A stretch of DNA of 64,000 bases from NCBI GenBank assembly GCA_008508345.1, contig QNGE01000131.1, positions 68,078-132,077 on the forward strand. The letters are read 5' to 3'. Origin of the DNA: Paragonimus westermani. Its lineage: Eukaryota; Platyhelminthes; Trematoda; Plagiorchiida; Troglotrematidae. The notes beneath the pieces are model-generated. The model was not told the DNA's origin and made no database searches. It saw only the letters and a program-made list of their open reading frames with translations. Below, in pieces: positions 1 through 12,550 of the stretch (positions within the stretch are counted from its first letter, which is position 1; each line of letters opens with the position of its first letter). The position numbers were made by a program, and so were the translations under genes.

Positions 1-205
1 TCCGGAGTTCAAATCCCGGCCGTGGCAAGGATATGCACTACTGACGAGCTCTAATGAGAGCGAAACTCGAGTCTAGTGTTTCTTTTCGAAAGAGTCTGGC
101 TGGAAAGTCTATCTGAATGCGAACGCTGCGATCAAATGTGAGTGATGGTCAACTTGAAAATAAACCAAATCCCCGACTACTCATCAGTAATCTGTTTATT
201 TATTT
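1..205 (+). repeat. tRNA-derived SINE copy, cut by the window edge
   Basis: The first ~200 bases match, in inverted orientation and with about 10-15% differences, the segment at 54829-55030. Both copies carry GTTCAAATCCC or CTCAAATCCC followed by a GTGG end, which resembles a tRNA T-arm with the RNA polymerase III B box. A shared body follows (ATATGCACTACTGA, then TGAGAGCGAAACTCG) and similarity stops near position 200. Two dispersed copies with a tRNA-like head indicate a SINE. The 5' end lies outside the window, so the A box cannot be checked here. Confidence 0.6.
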
Positions 206-639
206 ATGGATCATGTCAGGACCCATTGCACTGAAAACTCAGCGGTCACGAGTAGTTGCCGGAAGTTCCGCTGCAGTAGGACAGGATACCGGCTCGGGGG
301 TGCGACGTTGTAGACTGCCGAGTAGTACTCCCCGAATAACTCGGCCGTAACTAGGGAGTCAGATGAAGTCTCTTCGTCGGGCAGTCGCAAAAGCTACGCT
401 GTAGGTTTGTTCCTTCTTAGCCGCTGCATGTGCCCAAACAAGAAGTTCTCGCTCTCTCGAGCTCTGAGGAGGATCTTCCCTTGTAAGAGGTTGGCGTGTT
501 CACGATTTCCTCACCTCCACCTGTTTCGGACAATATGGAACGCGCTTAGGTCCTCTGAGTTTCTTGTAAGCTTATGCTTCGCGAATACTTGGGAACGGTT
601 ATCGAGATGAGGACGTATCCTGCGTTGAAGGGGTGGCCG

Positions 640-1470
640 ATGTGAGAAAATGCACAGTCTACGTGGTATAAATAAGTCTTCCGCTTTCTGAATTGCGCTT
701 TGAAACGTACGGTAGTGCCGGTCCACGGAGCCAGGTCGAAAAGAAGTGAACCTAGGTAGGTTCTCAGGCCGTTAAAATCTGCCTGATTATAGTTTGGAAC
801 TGTAAACCTTTTGCTGTTTTTGTAACCAGTAACAGATTAGATCAAAGGCTAACGAAGAGTGATCATTGTGTCCATGTGGCGGCTTGATGATCACTCTGTC
901 TGCCAGATGGCTCTCACTAGTGATGACTAAGTCGAGCAGAAAGGGAATCCGACTAAAATTATGCCACGTAGGAGCGGTGACGTACTGTGATCAAGCCTGC
1001 CGACTTATCAGCATCAATAAGGAAGTTGAGAATCCGCTTCCACATTCCTGATGAGAATTTGATGCCTAGTTTATCTTGGGCGCATCAAAGTCACCCAGAA
1101 TAAGCAGATGAGTAAAGAGTTATAAGCCTAAGAAGTTTTCCATGCTTGCAAGAGGGGTGGCGTCGTCGGAGAGGTCTGATGAAGTAGGACAATAAATAAC
1201 CCTCACTGGGAGTGAGTCTTGGCCACGCAGTGGTAGTCGAAGCCACGGAGCGTCGCATTTATCAGAGAACTGGTAGCCACCAATAAACGTGGGTGTTGGG
1301 AAACACTGCTGAAGGAAAACAGCAGAACCCCCGTTCTCCCTCCGACAGGGTCAGCCCGGTAAACTGAATATCCCGGGACACTCAGTTTACTGTCACTGAT
1401 ATCACCTGTGGGCTAGGTCCCCGTGAAAACGAACATGTGGGGTTGGGTGCCGTGAGTTAACCGTCTGGTT
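640..1470 (-). pseudogene. LINE endonuclease (AP-type) pseudogene
   Basis: Minus-strand translation around 1450-1330 gives FVFTGT, a stop, then DISDSKLSVPGYSVYRAD and a GGRTGVLL segment. This is the order seen at the start of CR1-like endonucleases (TETW, then P-G-Y-x-x-x-R-x-D, then GGG-x-x-x-L). The enzyme would nick target DNA for target-primed reverse transcription. Catalytic residues further on are lost to stops and frame changes, and the GDFN motif is not clean. It lies directly downstream of the PHD-like ORF1 and upstream of a pre-RT linker, the expected LINE order. Confidence 0.6.
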
Positions 1471-2428
1471 TTCAGTGATTTATTGAACAGACTCAGACAG
1501 TTTGTACCCGTGCACTCGAAAGCTACTACCTCGCTGGATTTCGCGGGAAGATAGAAAGAATGGTGTGAGGAAGAGCCTGAAAAAGAAGGCCAAGAATTGA
1601 GGAGGGTGGTGGGGCTGGAATCGGTCTGTTCTTCCGAGTTGTTCTAACGGCTGTCCTTGAGTCTGTGGGCGCGAACTCACCGCCTGTGCTTGGGTCAGTG
1701 ACCCTGCAGGGCGCTTGATCAGCATTCTTAGCGCCGCAACTTGAGACCTCTGCACCCCTGTCAAATTCCGCTGCTTTGGACGGTGTTTGGAAGTTTTTAC
1801 CCACGGAAAATTTGACTTCTTCGTTCGCTCGGTGCCGGGTTTGAAAGGCGGCAATGGAAGAAACATATATAGGGGTGATCCAGGTTGATGCTTTTTGAGT
1901 TGCACGGGGCGTCCTTAGCAGGGTGCTTCCGCTCCGAACTCTTAAAAGGTAGTTTCCTGCTGGGCAGTTTGGTGGGTTTCGGGGCGGATAACTCTGGAGA
2001 CGGTTGTTACGCGGTGTCGGTACCCTCAATGCTCGTGCCTGTGTCTGGGGCGTCAGTCGTTGGAACGGCCATGCAGACGGCACCTCCTCTGTCCACAACA
2101 GGCACAGGGGTCCGATGAAATATTTCGAAAGCAGAAACTACGAGTCTAGTCTCCAGTTGTAGCTTCTGGTTTATCATTAGTTGTGACTTAGTCCGCTGTT
2201 CGCGTCTCGCCCTCCCTTGCTGAGAGAAGTCGGAAGATACGCCTCTCAGATGGGCGTTGGCGGAATTCAAAACCTGTTTTTCCTTCCACTACCTCGGGGC
2301 TGAACATGGCTGGCAAAGTTACCGAAAGGCCAAGTGACATTTTGGTTGTCCTGGCCCGCAGACCAGGCACGACCACCAGGTTTGTGGGATCCGGGGAGAA
2401 AGAAGTCCCTAGGACTGTTTCAGCTATC

Positions 2429-2950
2429 TCAGTTGTAGGGAAGCGGCCCCATAAAACATCTCTTTTCCATGAGAGCTTTTTCTTTCAGTTTTCCTGCCGC
2501 CTCCCCTAAGTGTGCAGTTGATAGGGCAACTGCTTTCTTGGTGTTTGCAACACCAGGCAGTGCAAGCGATATATACTCATTCAGAGAGTGTAGTTCCATT
2601 TTCGTTTTGGACAGAATCCGTTGGCACTCCTCTATCTCACTCCCAATGAAAGAAATGGAAGGAGATACAGAGCTGAAAAAAGCCCCGCATTTACGGTCAC
2701 AGGTTTTCTGCGCCATTGCACTTGACGTGGTGCGTGTGAGAACAGTCAGCTCTGGAGCGGCGCCTTGGTTTTTGTTGTACCTGCAACTCTTGCAGATGTA
2801 AATGAGAGACAGAGAATCTAGCTGTCCGCATTGGTGTTCATTAAGACCAATGCACTTGAAGCGATACCACTTTTGACACTGGTAGCCATGCATGCCGTTT
2901 TGTGCGGACATTTTACATCCATACCGGCCGCAGACGCTTGCTGCTGAGTC
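2429..2950 (-). pseudogene. LINE ORF1 fragment with PHD-like zinc finger
   Basis: An open frame of 160 codons (2911-2429) begins with a treble-clef-like pattern. The visible parts are CQKWYRFKCIGLN, then IYICKSC about 20 residues later, which fits the second half of a PHD finger (Cys-x2-Cys/Trp, Cys, Cys-x2-Cys). The first cysteines appear just upstream in another frame (VCGRYGC), so a frameshift breaks the finger. The rest is a helical segment with no recognised domain. PHD-type fingers are typical of ORF1 proteins of CR1-like LINEs, and the endonuclease follows downstream on the same strand. I infer an ORF1 pseudogene; a host PHD protein is unlikely given the context. Confidence 0.5.
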
Positions 2951-2990
2951 CCAGCACTGCTAGATCTGACGCGGGCCGCTGTCGACAAGG

Positions 2991-5900
2991 ATGGGCAATT
3001 TGCATTATAGGGTAGTTATTTTTCGGTGATTCACAAAAAAACGAAACAGATACGATAAAGCATAGGAAAAAAAGTCGGATACTGCGTACTGCAAATGATT
3101 CAATAAATAACGAGTTGTTATGTTATTCGATAAAGAATAACAGTAGCCTTGTACAGTTTTTGATGCATACGGCATCCTTAAAACAGAAATATGAATAGAC
3201 AGTATCAGCAAGACAATTTGAACCAAATCTTGAGTTGCCAATGCGAAGACTGACGGTCCGTAGACTGGGTGTAGTTGACCGTCACAAGCTGCACTGTAGA
3301 GTTTCCTGAAAATCCTTGTTTATTGAGCAATCGGCGTCTCAGTAGTTTCGAGCTTGTCGATAATATGGCCTTGTCCATTTTCAGTGTATAGTACGGTGGT
3401 GCGTAAGTGAATATTCGCAAACAGATTTAATAGAGGATTTGGGGTTCCCTTACATTATATGACCGTAGTGCCCCAGTGAACATGCTTGTACCCCATTTTA
3501 AGTTCGTTGCGGGAATGTGGAGTATGGCTATATCCCGCACGCACCTCACAGACTCCTTCAGGGAAAAGTAGGTCTCACAGTGTTAGTTCGCTGCCGTGGT
3601 TCCTCAGGCCCGGTAGCGCATGTGTAACTTCGTGAAGAGAGAACGGGAGAAATCAGGAATACAAGCAATTTGGTGGCCACCTGTGAAGTGGCCCCCATCT
3701 CACTCTAGCGTCCGACTAATGACAAGCGTGCACAATTAGAGAGCCGGAACTCACTCGGGTTTACAGCCATCCCCAACTAACTGTTGCCCCTGGAGTTGCG
3801 GTTTGGGATATCCCAGTGTCTTCAGAAAGCGGTGTTACTGACAAACCTGGAACGGACGATCATGTAGTCAGCCAGTTCAAGAGATGCCTCCTGGAAGAGG
3901 GAATCCGTCGTCGATGGTATGTTCTTCAGGATGAGATGAAAAAAGTTCCTTGGTTGTCACATCGTGAGCTGGAGGTCTGACGTTTTGCTCATGCCTGATT
4001 TCTTCACTTTCTATCAAGGTTCCGCTCTAGAGTTACCGTTTGCTAAAAACTCATCGGAAGGTCAAGTAAAGACTACCATGACGAGGGTACATCTGTTCTT
4101 GAGCAAGTGATGACTTTGTATGGGTTCACGAACAGACTCATCCACCGCCTTGCTGAAGGTTGAACTGAGGTATGCTCCAAATGCCAAGCATTTGGCCAGT
4201 GTACTGCGAACTATAAGGCAAAGCAGCGAATCCGGGAAACTTTCGTGGATAAAGTTCTTGCGCAATTGCAATTGAATATCACAGAAAGTGAGCGGCGGAC
4301 TCTGTTTCACTGCTTTGTTCCTTCTCAGACCTAACCCGTTGATGACCCTCAGCTATGATTTCGGTACAAGCTCTCCTCTACGTCACCACGTTGTGTTATC
4401 CAATAACCCTGGACTTCGCCTAGAAGATGTTAAACATTCTCGTGCATGCGCATCCATGCCTGGATTCGGAAGACGTGCTGCGATTTTTTGCTGCAGATAG
4501 CGTTACCCGCGGTGAAGAAGTGAGAGTTTGCGTGACTACACATGAGGGTTCCTAAGGACGACGGAGTCGACTGTACGCCATCATGAGCCACCAGTGGTTG
4601 GACAGCAAATGCGAGATTCGCACCGCCGTCGATAATGCGGCGGCGTCGGCGGTTTTATATGTATCTCTGCGAGGAATTCCTCCAGCAATCACCATCACAT
4701 TTGATGTGGCCTAGGACATCCGCTATTTATTACGGGGTGCGTCTATCACGGAATCCACCAGTAGGGCAACAAATGGTCCGTTTCGTAACAGGCTCAGCTT
4801 ATGAAACTATAATAGGAAGACGTGGACTATGACCTATTTTCTAATCATTAGGAACACTGCGCGGGTTACTGACTGACGAGTGAGATAACTTTATTTTCTT
4901 ATGTTCCAGAATACAAAGCATGCTGACGCGCTCTTTAGAGTCTAGGAATATGGCGGATATCTGCTGTGTTCCGCCAGTTTTCTGAAACGCTCGCTTTCTC
5001 TGACAGCGTGGATACTGATGGTATCTTACACCTGCTGCGGGAAGATTGGTATACTACACTGAATAGTACCGACAGAGTGAAAATCTTCAGAACAGCTAAA
5101 TCCCGAACGCTATAGTATTTTGTTTCCGGCCGCTTTGGTCAGCCGGCTGGCGCTTAGTTGACAGAGAACAGCAGCCGGAACCTTTGGTGACATGGCGGTG
5201 AGGCCCCAAATATCTGCTCAGTAATCAAGCCTAGCCATAACTTTTCCAGCCAATCCTAGCCTTTGCTCTTCTTGGAGGTACAAAACTAATAACGTGGCTT
5301 AGAGACCAATCTACATTAGGGAAGGAGTGTTCTCAATCCTTTTGAAGGCCAGCGGGTTTGTGGTCAATGACGTCAGCTGGAACTTATCGCTCGACTCGTT
5401 GACAGTGCCCTGGTGGTCGTAGTTTTAGTAGCATTTCCGTTTCTGGCAAAGAGAAAGATGTGGTGTGGTTCAAGGCTCATAATAAACAGATCAGTATGGG
5501 GCAGTTGGTAAGAGGGTCAGTGTAGCTTACTCAGTCGCTGTTAGATAGACGTTGACAATCGACAATCCTACGAAGGACCTAGAAGCAACCCTCGTTCGGT
5601 CCCTGGTTGATATCTTCGGCGGTAACAGCTGCAGTGGTTATGTCAGAGTATGGTGTATTTGGTGCAATCGTTTTAAAATCCTTGACCTCATTATTCTAGC
5701 TAACCCTATTAATTCCACACTGTGGACATCTCTAAGTCATTTCAGCAGCTGGGTGCACTATCAAAGTTGTGTACAGTCATGATTGCGTCCCAATCTTACA
5801 AACAACGTCACACTGTTTCCAACGAAACTCGCAGCGAAACGTTATTTCCGGAGTTGACCTCTTTTGTACACATTACACACTCAGGTGTGATACGCGATTC

Positions 5901-6735
5901 AATTATACAATTTACCTTCGTAGCTGTAACTGATGGCAAATAAAGGCAGTCCTGCAGTCATCCGGGAGATGGGACGAAACAACACAGGATTATGATATAT
6001 ATAATGGCTCAAGCAGTCAACAAAGCGGCTATAATTTCGGTAGAAGGAGAAAGATGAGGAGCTGAAACTGAATACCGAAAAGCATTTGGGAGACTCAACG
6101 CCCTTGGTTGACATCCACAGAACAGGCAGAAGTAGATTAGAAACGAATGTGAGATAAAACATACGAAGCCAACATATTTCCTCTCATCCAGTTCGCTTGG
6201 CGCTTTTCTGATTGGCAACTACTTGCGCTTCAAAATAAACGAAGTTTCACTTGGACGGGTTTGATGGATTGCCTGGAGTAAGGGCTGGAATAATTGCTCC
6301 AACATTTTCCGACTAGTTCAGAATGACCTATCTTCAACGTGTTTTTACTAATATTCCAAACCGCGTTTTTCTAAGGTTAAGCGGTCGTTTTAGATTAAGG
6401 AGCTCATCTCATGCCAAAATATAAACCACGCGTAACAAGACCGCACTCCTTGAAAGTGTAGTAAAGCAAAAAATGATGAGTTGGTGGAGGAACATTCGGC
6501 TCTCCGTTTGTTGACCTGTGGTACGTTAATGGTATCGTACTGAGAATAGAGCGCTTGTTCCGCAGCCTGCAGAGATGGTTGTTGGACAAGAACGTGCAGA
6601 GATGTGCTACTGGTGGAGAAATTGCGTGGACTAGTTCACGAACAACGGAATCAGCAAAAGAACAAGACCATCATTGCTATGTGAGGAAGAACAATAATAT
6701 TTGTTAAACATTGTATACCACGAGATCTATAATAA
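2991..6735. other. No supported gene; intergenic repeat-like sequence
   Basis: Short open frames occur on both strands (for example 4062-4310 minus and 4635-4832 plus), but none shows a domain, splice context or family pattern I recognise. A weak KHADAL-like string near 4925 recalls the end of a Gypsy RNase H, but nothing around it supports that. I see no RNA gene. Confidence 0.4.
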
Positions 6736-6739
6736 TTAC

Positions 6740-9230
6740 AATGATAATGATATGTTTCTCGACACGCTCGGGAGAGCGTGATCAACACAGAGATATTTAA
6801 GCACATGCATATTTGAACACCGAAATTATAAATTACACAATCAGTCGGCTAGGTGAACAGAGCAACGAGACAGACATTATATGGGGAGAAATTCAAATTT
6901 GGGAGGAAAATTTCGAGATACATAATTCTGAGGTAACAGTAATTGGGATCCACAAAACTCCCAAATCCGCAACCCAAGCTGAGTTCCTTGCATGTGTCCA
7001 AATAAACGGATGGTGCTAACATATCTCAGCGCCTACTAGACAAGACTACATTTTGAATCTCATCCTTACCACATGCATCTCTTCTGCTACTGTATCCATC
7101 TTGGGACAATTTCCAGGAACTGATCGTAACATAATTAACTCCATGTTCCACCCAAAAGCCGTAAAACAGTCGACCGTCATAAATTACCGCCAAACTAGAT
7201 TCGTCGACTGAAACGTGTTTATCACACTGCTGAAAACTCTGAAGTAGAACACATTTCTATCAACCTTCGATCCTTGTACTGCAACCGAAACAGTTAATGA
7301 ACATTTCAGGTCTTGTGTGAGCATCTCGGCCTCGCAAAAATCAGAACACCGTAATGTGTACAGTAACATAATAACTCTCAATCAACAGGAGCAAGGTAAG
7401 CTCAAAAGCCTTATATCACGTTACCGGAAAACAAGCGACTTTCCTCTTATCATGCAAATGCATAAAACGTTCCATGCTGTTAAATGTAGAATCAAAATGA
7501 TTTACATGAGTGAAGAAAAACGTGCGCTTAACATCACAGATAAGAACTCGCAGTTGATGCAGTTGATGGGACACAAAAACTATGGGAGAGACCCTGTCAT
7601 CTTAGTAGTGACACTGCAGGACGAAACGACTGTAGATAATCCTGTAACAATCTGTGAGGTCCTTAATTCATAGTTCGCTGCTTCCTTCAACATTAGGGGA
7701 CACACTCCCCCCACCTCCCCCTGTAAGTACAAGTACGTACTTGAGCAACGCCCTTGTTGATGCAGGGCTCATACGCTCTAAGTTGGCTATTATCAAACCT
7801 TCTCACCTACCTGGTCCTGATGGCATTCACCCCATTGCTCTAAAATACGGAGGGGAAGACATCCCTCTACTTCTGCTTAATATTTATACACTTTCATTAA
7901 CGCCAGGTTCGTTCCCTCTTTGGTGGAAAACTCTACAATCGAGCGCCGCTATAAAAGTGGCTTGCGACATGAAGTCAGCAATAATCGTCCCATTAACCAC
8001 ACTTCAATTCGTTCCAGGGTGTTGGAAAAGATAATAAGATGCTTCATGGTCGAACTCCTGTTATCACGAAACCTTATAAACCACTCCAAGCATGGGTTTC
8101 TCAGTAAGTGTTCTTGCATGATATGCCAGGTAGAATTTCTCGACCATGTGACAGAATCTACTGACGCCGGTTAGGCAGTTGTCATCATACTGTTGGACAC
8201 GGCGAAAGCTTTCAATCATGTGCCTCATAAGCCTCTTTCGATCAAAGCAACCTTTTTCTGTATACTTGATCCACTGCTAAGCTGGATTTTTTTCACACCT
8301 TACAGGCTGCACACAAACAGTGAAGATAGGAGACAATAGGTCAACAAGGAAGTGTTTCGGGAACGTTACTCTTTTTCGTGTATATGAACGATATATGCCA
8401 ACTTATTGAACAATGCAAACCATTCCTATTCACTGATGACATCAAACTTGTTCACAGCTTTCCTCCTGGCAAACTCAAGCCATGTTTAGAAAATATACGG
8501 AAGGACTTCATGCCACTACAGACTTAGTGTCAAACCTGGCTGATGTAATTTTCAGCCAATAAATTCACTATCGTTGTGTGTGATTGTTACGTACCTGATG
8601 GCTCTATAAACCTGGACAGTCACAGCATATCAATTGCCAACTCAGTACGTGACCTAGGTTTACGCTATTCAAGCTCATTCAACATTGCAGAACATATCTT
8701 TCCTAGTTGCTGAAACTAGACGGAAGATCAGTTACATCAAACACTCATTCCTCCTATCTGCTGCACAATTACACTTCTATAAACTATGTATACGACACCA
8801 GTTTGAGTACTGCACGTTCATATATAGCCACCTGCGCAAGTCCGATGGGCTAACTCTAGGAAGCCTCCAACCTACATTTACGGAAAGCTTATAGGGTTAT
8901 CCATCTTCTCTGAGCTACAGAAAACGCTGTCAGACGCTTGCCCTTGATCCTCTTCGTTTACGACGACTCAAGCTTAACACTGCACTCGTGTGTAATCTAG
9001 TTTATGGTAATAAATTGACCGTCAGCCTTGGGACTCGCTTACAAAACAGGTCGAAGTTTAACCTCAGAACCAGGGACTTCACTTTGACAGCTCTTAACTC
9101 CCGGAAAAACCGCGTTCAGATTTTCTCCTAGTGAAATGTTCCTACATCTGGAACAACCTCCCGTATGCTATTAGAGCCACTAAGAATCTATACCAATTCA
9201 AACAAAACTTAGAAACTTTCCTAACAAACG
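6740..9230 (+). mobile_element. CR1/Jockey-like LINE remnant: endonuclease and RT
   Basis: Plus-strand translations in shifting frames give an endonuclease piece (about 6760-7300; EVTVIGIHKTP is a decayed form of the GDFN-x-P motif, then ISAPTRQD and ILNLILTTCISS) followed by reverse transcriptase (7650-8900) and a C-terminal region (8900-9220; LRLRRLKLNTALVCNLVYGN and LGTRLQNRS). Many stops and frameshifts make it non-functional. The order and spacing match a single LINE inserted in plus orientation. The 5' end is not defined and ORF1 is missing. Confidence 0.75.
7654..8900 (+). pseudogene. LINE reverse transcriptase pseudogene
   Basis: The segment shows successive non-LTR RT blocks. SHLPGPDGIHPIALK lies near 7800, RSRVLEKIIR near 8010-8040, INHSKHGFLSKCSC near 8080, LLDTAKAFNHVPHK near 8190 (the first catalytic Asp block), and LFTDDIKLVHS near 8430 (the FADD block, with Ala replaced by Thr). 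YKLCIRHQFEYCTFIY follows near 8780, as in the thumb of CR1-like enzymes. At least three frame changes and internal stops break the protein. Its ancestral role was target-primed reverse transcription of its own RNA. Confidence 0.75.
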
Positions 9231-9736
9231 TATGTGGCCCGGTAAAAGAGGGTGAGGCTGAGGTGAATTGGTCACGCCCACCTGCATGTTTTCAACGAAG
9301 AGATCGCGGGTTGCGTTTAGGTGAGCATTAGAAGTCTAGGGACCATCCGTATTGAAGGGGGGGGGTGTTGAACGTGGGGTAATCAACCTCAGGAAGCTCT
9401 GGTTTGGCCTTGCATGGATAGACGTGTTACGCAAGAGACTGCTATTACTGAGCAGAGTCTCGGAATTGAAGGTTGGCAATAGATTTCTTTTTATTTGCCA
9501 GGTGCAGATTTGCGCTTTCTTGCCTGTTTACTTCCTCATAATGCCAGGGAGGAGACCTCGGGCTACCCGTATGGTAATTATTTGGAGAGAGTTTATTGTC
9601 ACGGATACCATATTGGTGGTCGGTTTGTGATTTCTAACGGAAATGGTTAGCAGTTAAGACACCGACGTGTCTTCGGTTAATAGACTGTCGGTGTCCTGTC
9701 TTATTTGAGCCAGCTTCCTACCAGGTAGGTCGTGGT
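9231..9736. other. No gene seen; contains a G9 tract
   Basis: This stretch lies between the end of the plus-strand LINE and the minus-strand ORF1-like pseudogene. It holds a run of nine G at 9357-9365 and a 92-codon open frame (9352-9630) with no recognisable features. Nothing else is supported. Confidence 0.4.
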
Positions 9737-10841
9737 CTAAACGCGCCATTGATTTTCATATTGACAGTCATTCGCATACTCTCTTTTATCAGTTGATTTC
9801 TCCACCGAGATCCGCCCAACGCTCGGCACGTTGTTGTAACTGTCAAGATCTACTGTTAGATCAATCGGGTTAGCAAATTTGTCCACTTTGATGACGTTAG
9901 CATTGTCAGTAGGATCCCTAGTACATTGGGGCTTGGTGTAACAAGGCGAATCTGCGCTATCTTTGGGACTAAGTTCATAATCTTTGGATATCAATGTGCC
10001 CTGTTCCGAAGCATACTGTATCACATGGTTAATGACGGAGGTCCTGCCTAGCAAGACTTTCTGACATTCCGTTTCGAGGGACGTTCCTTCCTTCATAATT
10101 TTTGACAATTTTGGCAAGGTCCCAGACTTAATAAGGTCGTGGCATTGTATGAACTGTTTTGCAATCGCTTCGCTATGGAATTTGAATAATAGCAGGCAGC
10201 AGAACTTCTGTCTTCTTACGAAGTCAGATGCTGTTATGTAATATTGAGCCTATTTCAGTAACCTTCGAGAATATCTTTTTAACGCCTTCTGGGCGAAAAT
10301 TGCCTGGCACACTGAATACGATGGCGTTATTTGATCAACGCACCCGTTTCGTGATTTCTGTTACCAATGTGTTGATGAACATGCTTGCGCTCCGAATTTT
10401 TTCCATCTTGGGAATTTCGGACACTTTGAAAATATAAGATAAAGAGACCAGATTATTATTCAGTGAATCAAGTGCATTATGGTTTGCCATTAACTGGGCG
10501 AGCTCTGCTTCCAGCTTAGATACCTTGCGAAATAAATCCGCCAAAACTTTGTATAGAGAAACAGCACAGTTTTCAGTCTGGGAGGTGGGAACCACCAGAT
10601 TATCTCTATTCCCTTCAACGGCAGTAAATTTATAAAAGCTTGTATAAGTTCTGGACCTAGAACCTTTGCCTTTAGGACAATAAAAATCGACTTTAGAGGT
10701 TGGTATTTTGGTTTTGGTATCAGCGGACCTTGTATGACGAGTGATTTTCGTCATCACGGTTTGTGAATTTAATGATATTTTCAGATAGACATGGAAGTAA
10801 GTGGAATGTGACCTGAGAATATAGAATAATATTATCGCCAA
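9737..10841 (-). pseudogene. LINE ORF1-like pseudogene (coiled coil plus RRM-like)
   Basis: Two open frames on the minus strand (10841-10335 and 10117-9737) are joined by a frameshifted stretch. The first holds a heptad-rich segment, LFRKVSKLEAELAQLMANH, predicted to form a coiled coil. It is followed by SNNAIVFSVPGNF in another frame, which resembles the first strand of the RRM-like fold of LINE ORF1 proteins (RxNNVIVYNVP). The second frame matches the tail expected after that fold (SGTLPKLSKIMKEG). ORF1 proteins bind LINE RNA. The opposite-strand LINE at 6.7-9.2 kb cannot be the same insertion. This is a family-pattern call; no database search was possible. Confidence 0.45.
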
Positions 10842-11199
10842 TACTAATTATATGAGAAATCTCAAATTAAATAGTCACGCAGTAACTACTTGCTCTTTTC
10901 GAAACGGGCACGTATTATATATAGGTGTAGTGGATCTAAACGGTATATGGAAACTCAGGCGTGAATGGAAGTCGGAATCTGATAAAAAGGAAAACAAATC
11001 ACTCACAATACTTCGTGAAGGCACGTTTGTTTGGTGTTCCACTACACCAAATGAGGATTCTCACTTATACTACTTGTCGTGTGTCCCCCAGATAGTCTCG
11101 ATGTCACGACCGAGATAATTCAAAAGATTGATAAATAAATAAATAAATTAGCCAAACTGAACGGTCGATTCGGCTTACTTTTAACTCTTCGAAAAATTT
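10842..11199. other. No gene; possible LINE 3' tail with (TAAA)n
   Basis: An 88-codon plus-strand frame (10852-11118) ends shortly before a short TAAA repeat at 11131-11149. Non-LTR retrotransposons often end in such a microsatellite, so this may be a LINE 3' end, but I have no second copy to prove it. Confidence 0.3.
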
Positions 11200-11329
11200 G
11201 TACGCCACCGACCCCGAACGCGAACAAAAAGCAGAACTCGCGAACTCGGGAGTGTAATTTGAAAATTATTGATTAATCTCGTTCAAACATCATGTGTATG
11301 TGTGAGGTTGAAGGAGATGAAAAGGCATG

Positions 11330-11377
11330 AATGACAATAAAAATCACGAAGTATAAAATAGTGTACAAAACGCTACA
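11330..11377 (-). repeat. Start of 3' LTR of the truncated Gypsy element
   Basis: Minus-strand sequence from 11377 begins TGTAGCG and matches 13576-13531 over about 46 bases with several mismatches. It follows a G-rich tract at 11378-11392 that fits a polypurine tract. The right length of the LTR is unknown. Confidence 0.5.
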
Positions 11378-11465
11378 GAACTCCCCCATTGGAGCGTTTG
11401 TGGGTTGAAAACACGATGGAAGAATGGCAGTGAGGAGGAAACAAACCGAGCGCTCGATAGTCATA

Positions 11466-12548
11466 TCATGCACTGTAATCCGTTAGATGTCTCGGCCAGT
11501 GTACAGATCGCCCTCTACGTGTGATATGTTGTTCAAGAGAACAAGGGGGCTGAGCTGAAGGGGATAGTAATACTGTTGAGGATGGAGAGGGGTTGCTGTC
11601 AGTCAACGTCGGTTCAGGTGGATCAACATCTTTTTCTGTGTAGGCTGGTTTCAGTCGATCAATAGATACCGATTCACTCCGTCCAGACTTTTCAACAATG
11701 GAGAATTTCTCGTCTCGTTTGACCATTTTGAATGGGCCGAGGTATCGTGGATGTAACGGATTCTTGGTGGCGTCTTGGCGCATAAACACAAATTTGCATG
11801 TGAACAAATCTGGAGAGTTTTGTTCTCGGCGCCAATGTTTACGGGTTGGTGTGAAACGAAGGATGGACATGTGCTCTCGTAAACGTGAAATGTAGTCCAT
11901 GCCTAGGTCTGAATGAGTCGAGGGTTGAATCAGTTCTCCTGGGAGATGCAAGTTGGTACCGTAAACTAACTCAGAGGTGGTACAGCCAACGTTCTCTTTA
12001 ACGGTAGATGGGATTCCAAGGAGAATGAGTGGTAGACGTTCACTCCACTTCGTTGCGTCGGACTGAGCGGTTATCGAAGCTTTCAGTTGTCAGTGATAAC
12101 GCTCGACTAAACCGTTAGCACAAGGGTGATATGCTGTCGTTTTGATGTGCGAGCAGCCCAGCAACTGCCTGAAATTGCGAAAAAGAGAAGACTGGAACTG
12201 GGTGCCTCGATCCGTAGTGAATGTAGATGGCACATCAAAATAAGAGATCCAGTGTTCCAAGAAAGTTTCTGCGATTGTCTCTACTGAAATATCTCTGATG
12301 GGCACAGCTGAAGGCCAACGGGTAAAGCGGTTGATTGCAGTCAGTATATGCGTACAATCGTTGGAAGGTGGTAGTGGGCCAACGATGACAAGATGCAAAT
12401 GGGAAAAACGGGCGTCCGTTTGGGATAATGTGCCTGGTGTGGTAACCGTATGCTTGTGCACTTTACTCCTTTGGCACTCTAGATATTGTTGTGACCAAAG
12501 GCGAACGTCTTTGTCCGTAGAGGGCCAAACAAAACGTTGTGCAATCAA
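11466..12548 (-). pseudogene. Gypsy integrase pseudogene
   Basis: The core spans 12548-12090, with AINRFTRWPSAVPI, FTTDRGTQFQS (second catalytic Asp) and NGLVERYH (catalytic Glu). The first catalytic Asp is replaced: the motif reads VIVGPLPPS where Gypsy integrases normally have D-I-V-G-P-L. A stop follows the Glu. The C-terminal part (11951-11466) continues in the same reading order with HPRYLGPFKMVKRDEKFS and IDRLKPAY, a chromodomain-free GPY-like end. The enzyme would insert cDNA into host DNA, but the missing Asp and the stop make this copy inactive. Confidence 0.8.
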
Positions 12549-12550
12549 TT

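Larger units (their letters stand above)
220..2990 (-). mobile_element. CR1-like non-LTR retrotransposon (LINE) remnant
   Basis: Read on the minus strand this stretch holds, in order, an ORF1 with a PHD-like finger (about 2950-2430), a degenerate middle, an AP-type endonuclease (about 1470-640) and the linker before reverse transcriptase (about 640-250). The linker shows RLRRNKPTA followed by LRLPDEETSSDS. The RT domain itself is absent, because the element stops beside the SINE at the left edge. Numerous stops and frame changes show it is dead. The family call rests on remembered CR1-type protein patterns from flukes and not on a database search. Confidence 0.65.

Noticed and set aside
1..60. 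A tRNA gene at the left edge
   Set aside because: Only a T-arm-like piece is present, and the same sequence recurs at 54.9 kb with a long shared body, which fits a SINE and not a tRNA gene.
4870..4960. KHADAL string as the end of a Gypsy RNase H
   Set aside because: Six residues only, with no RNase H or integrase blocks on either side.
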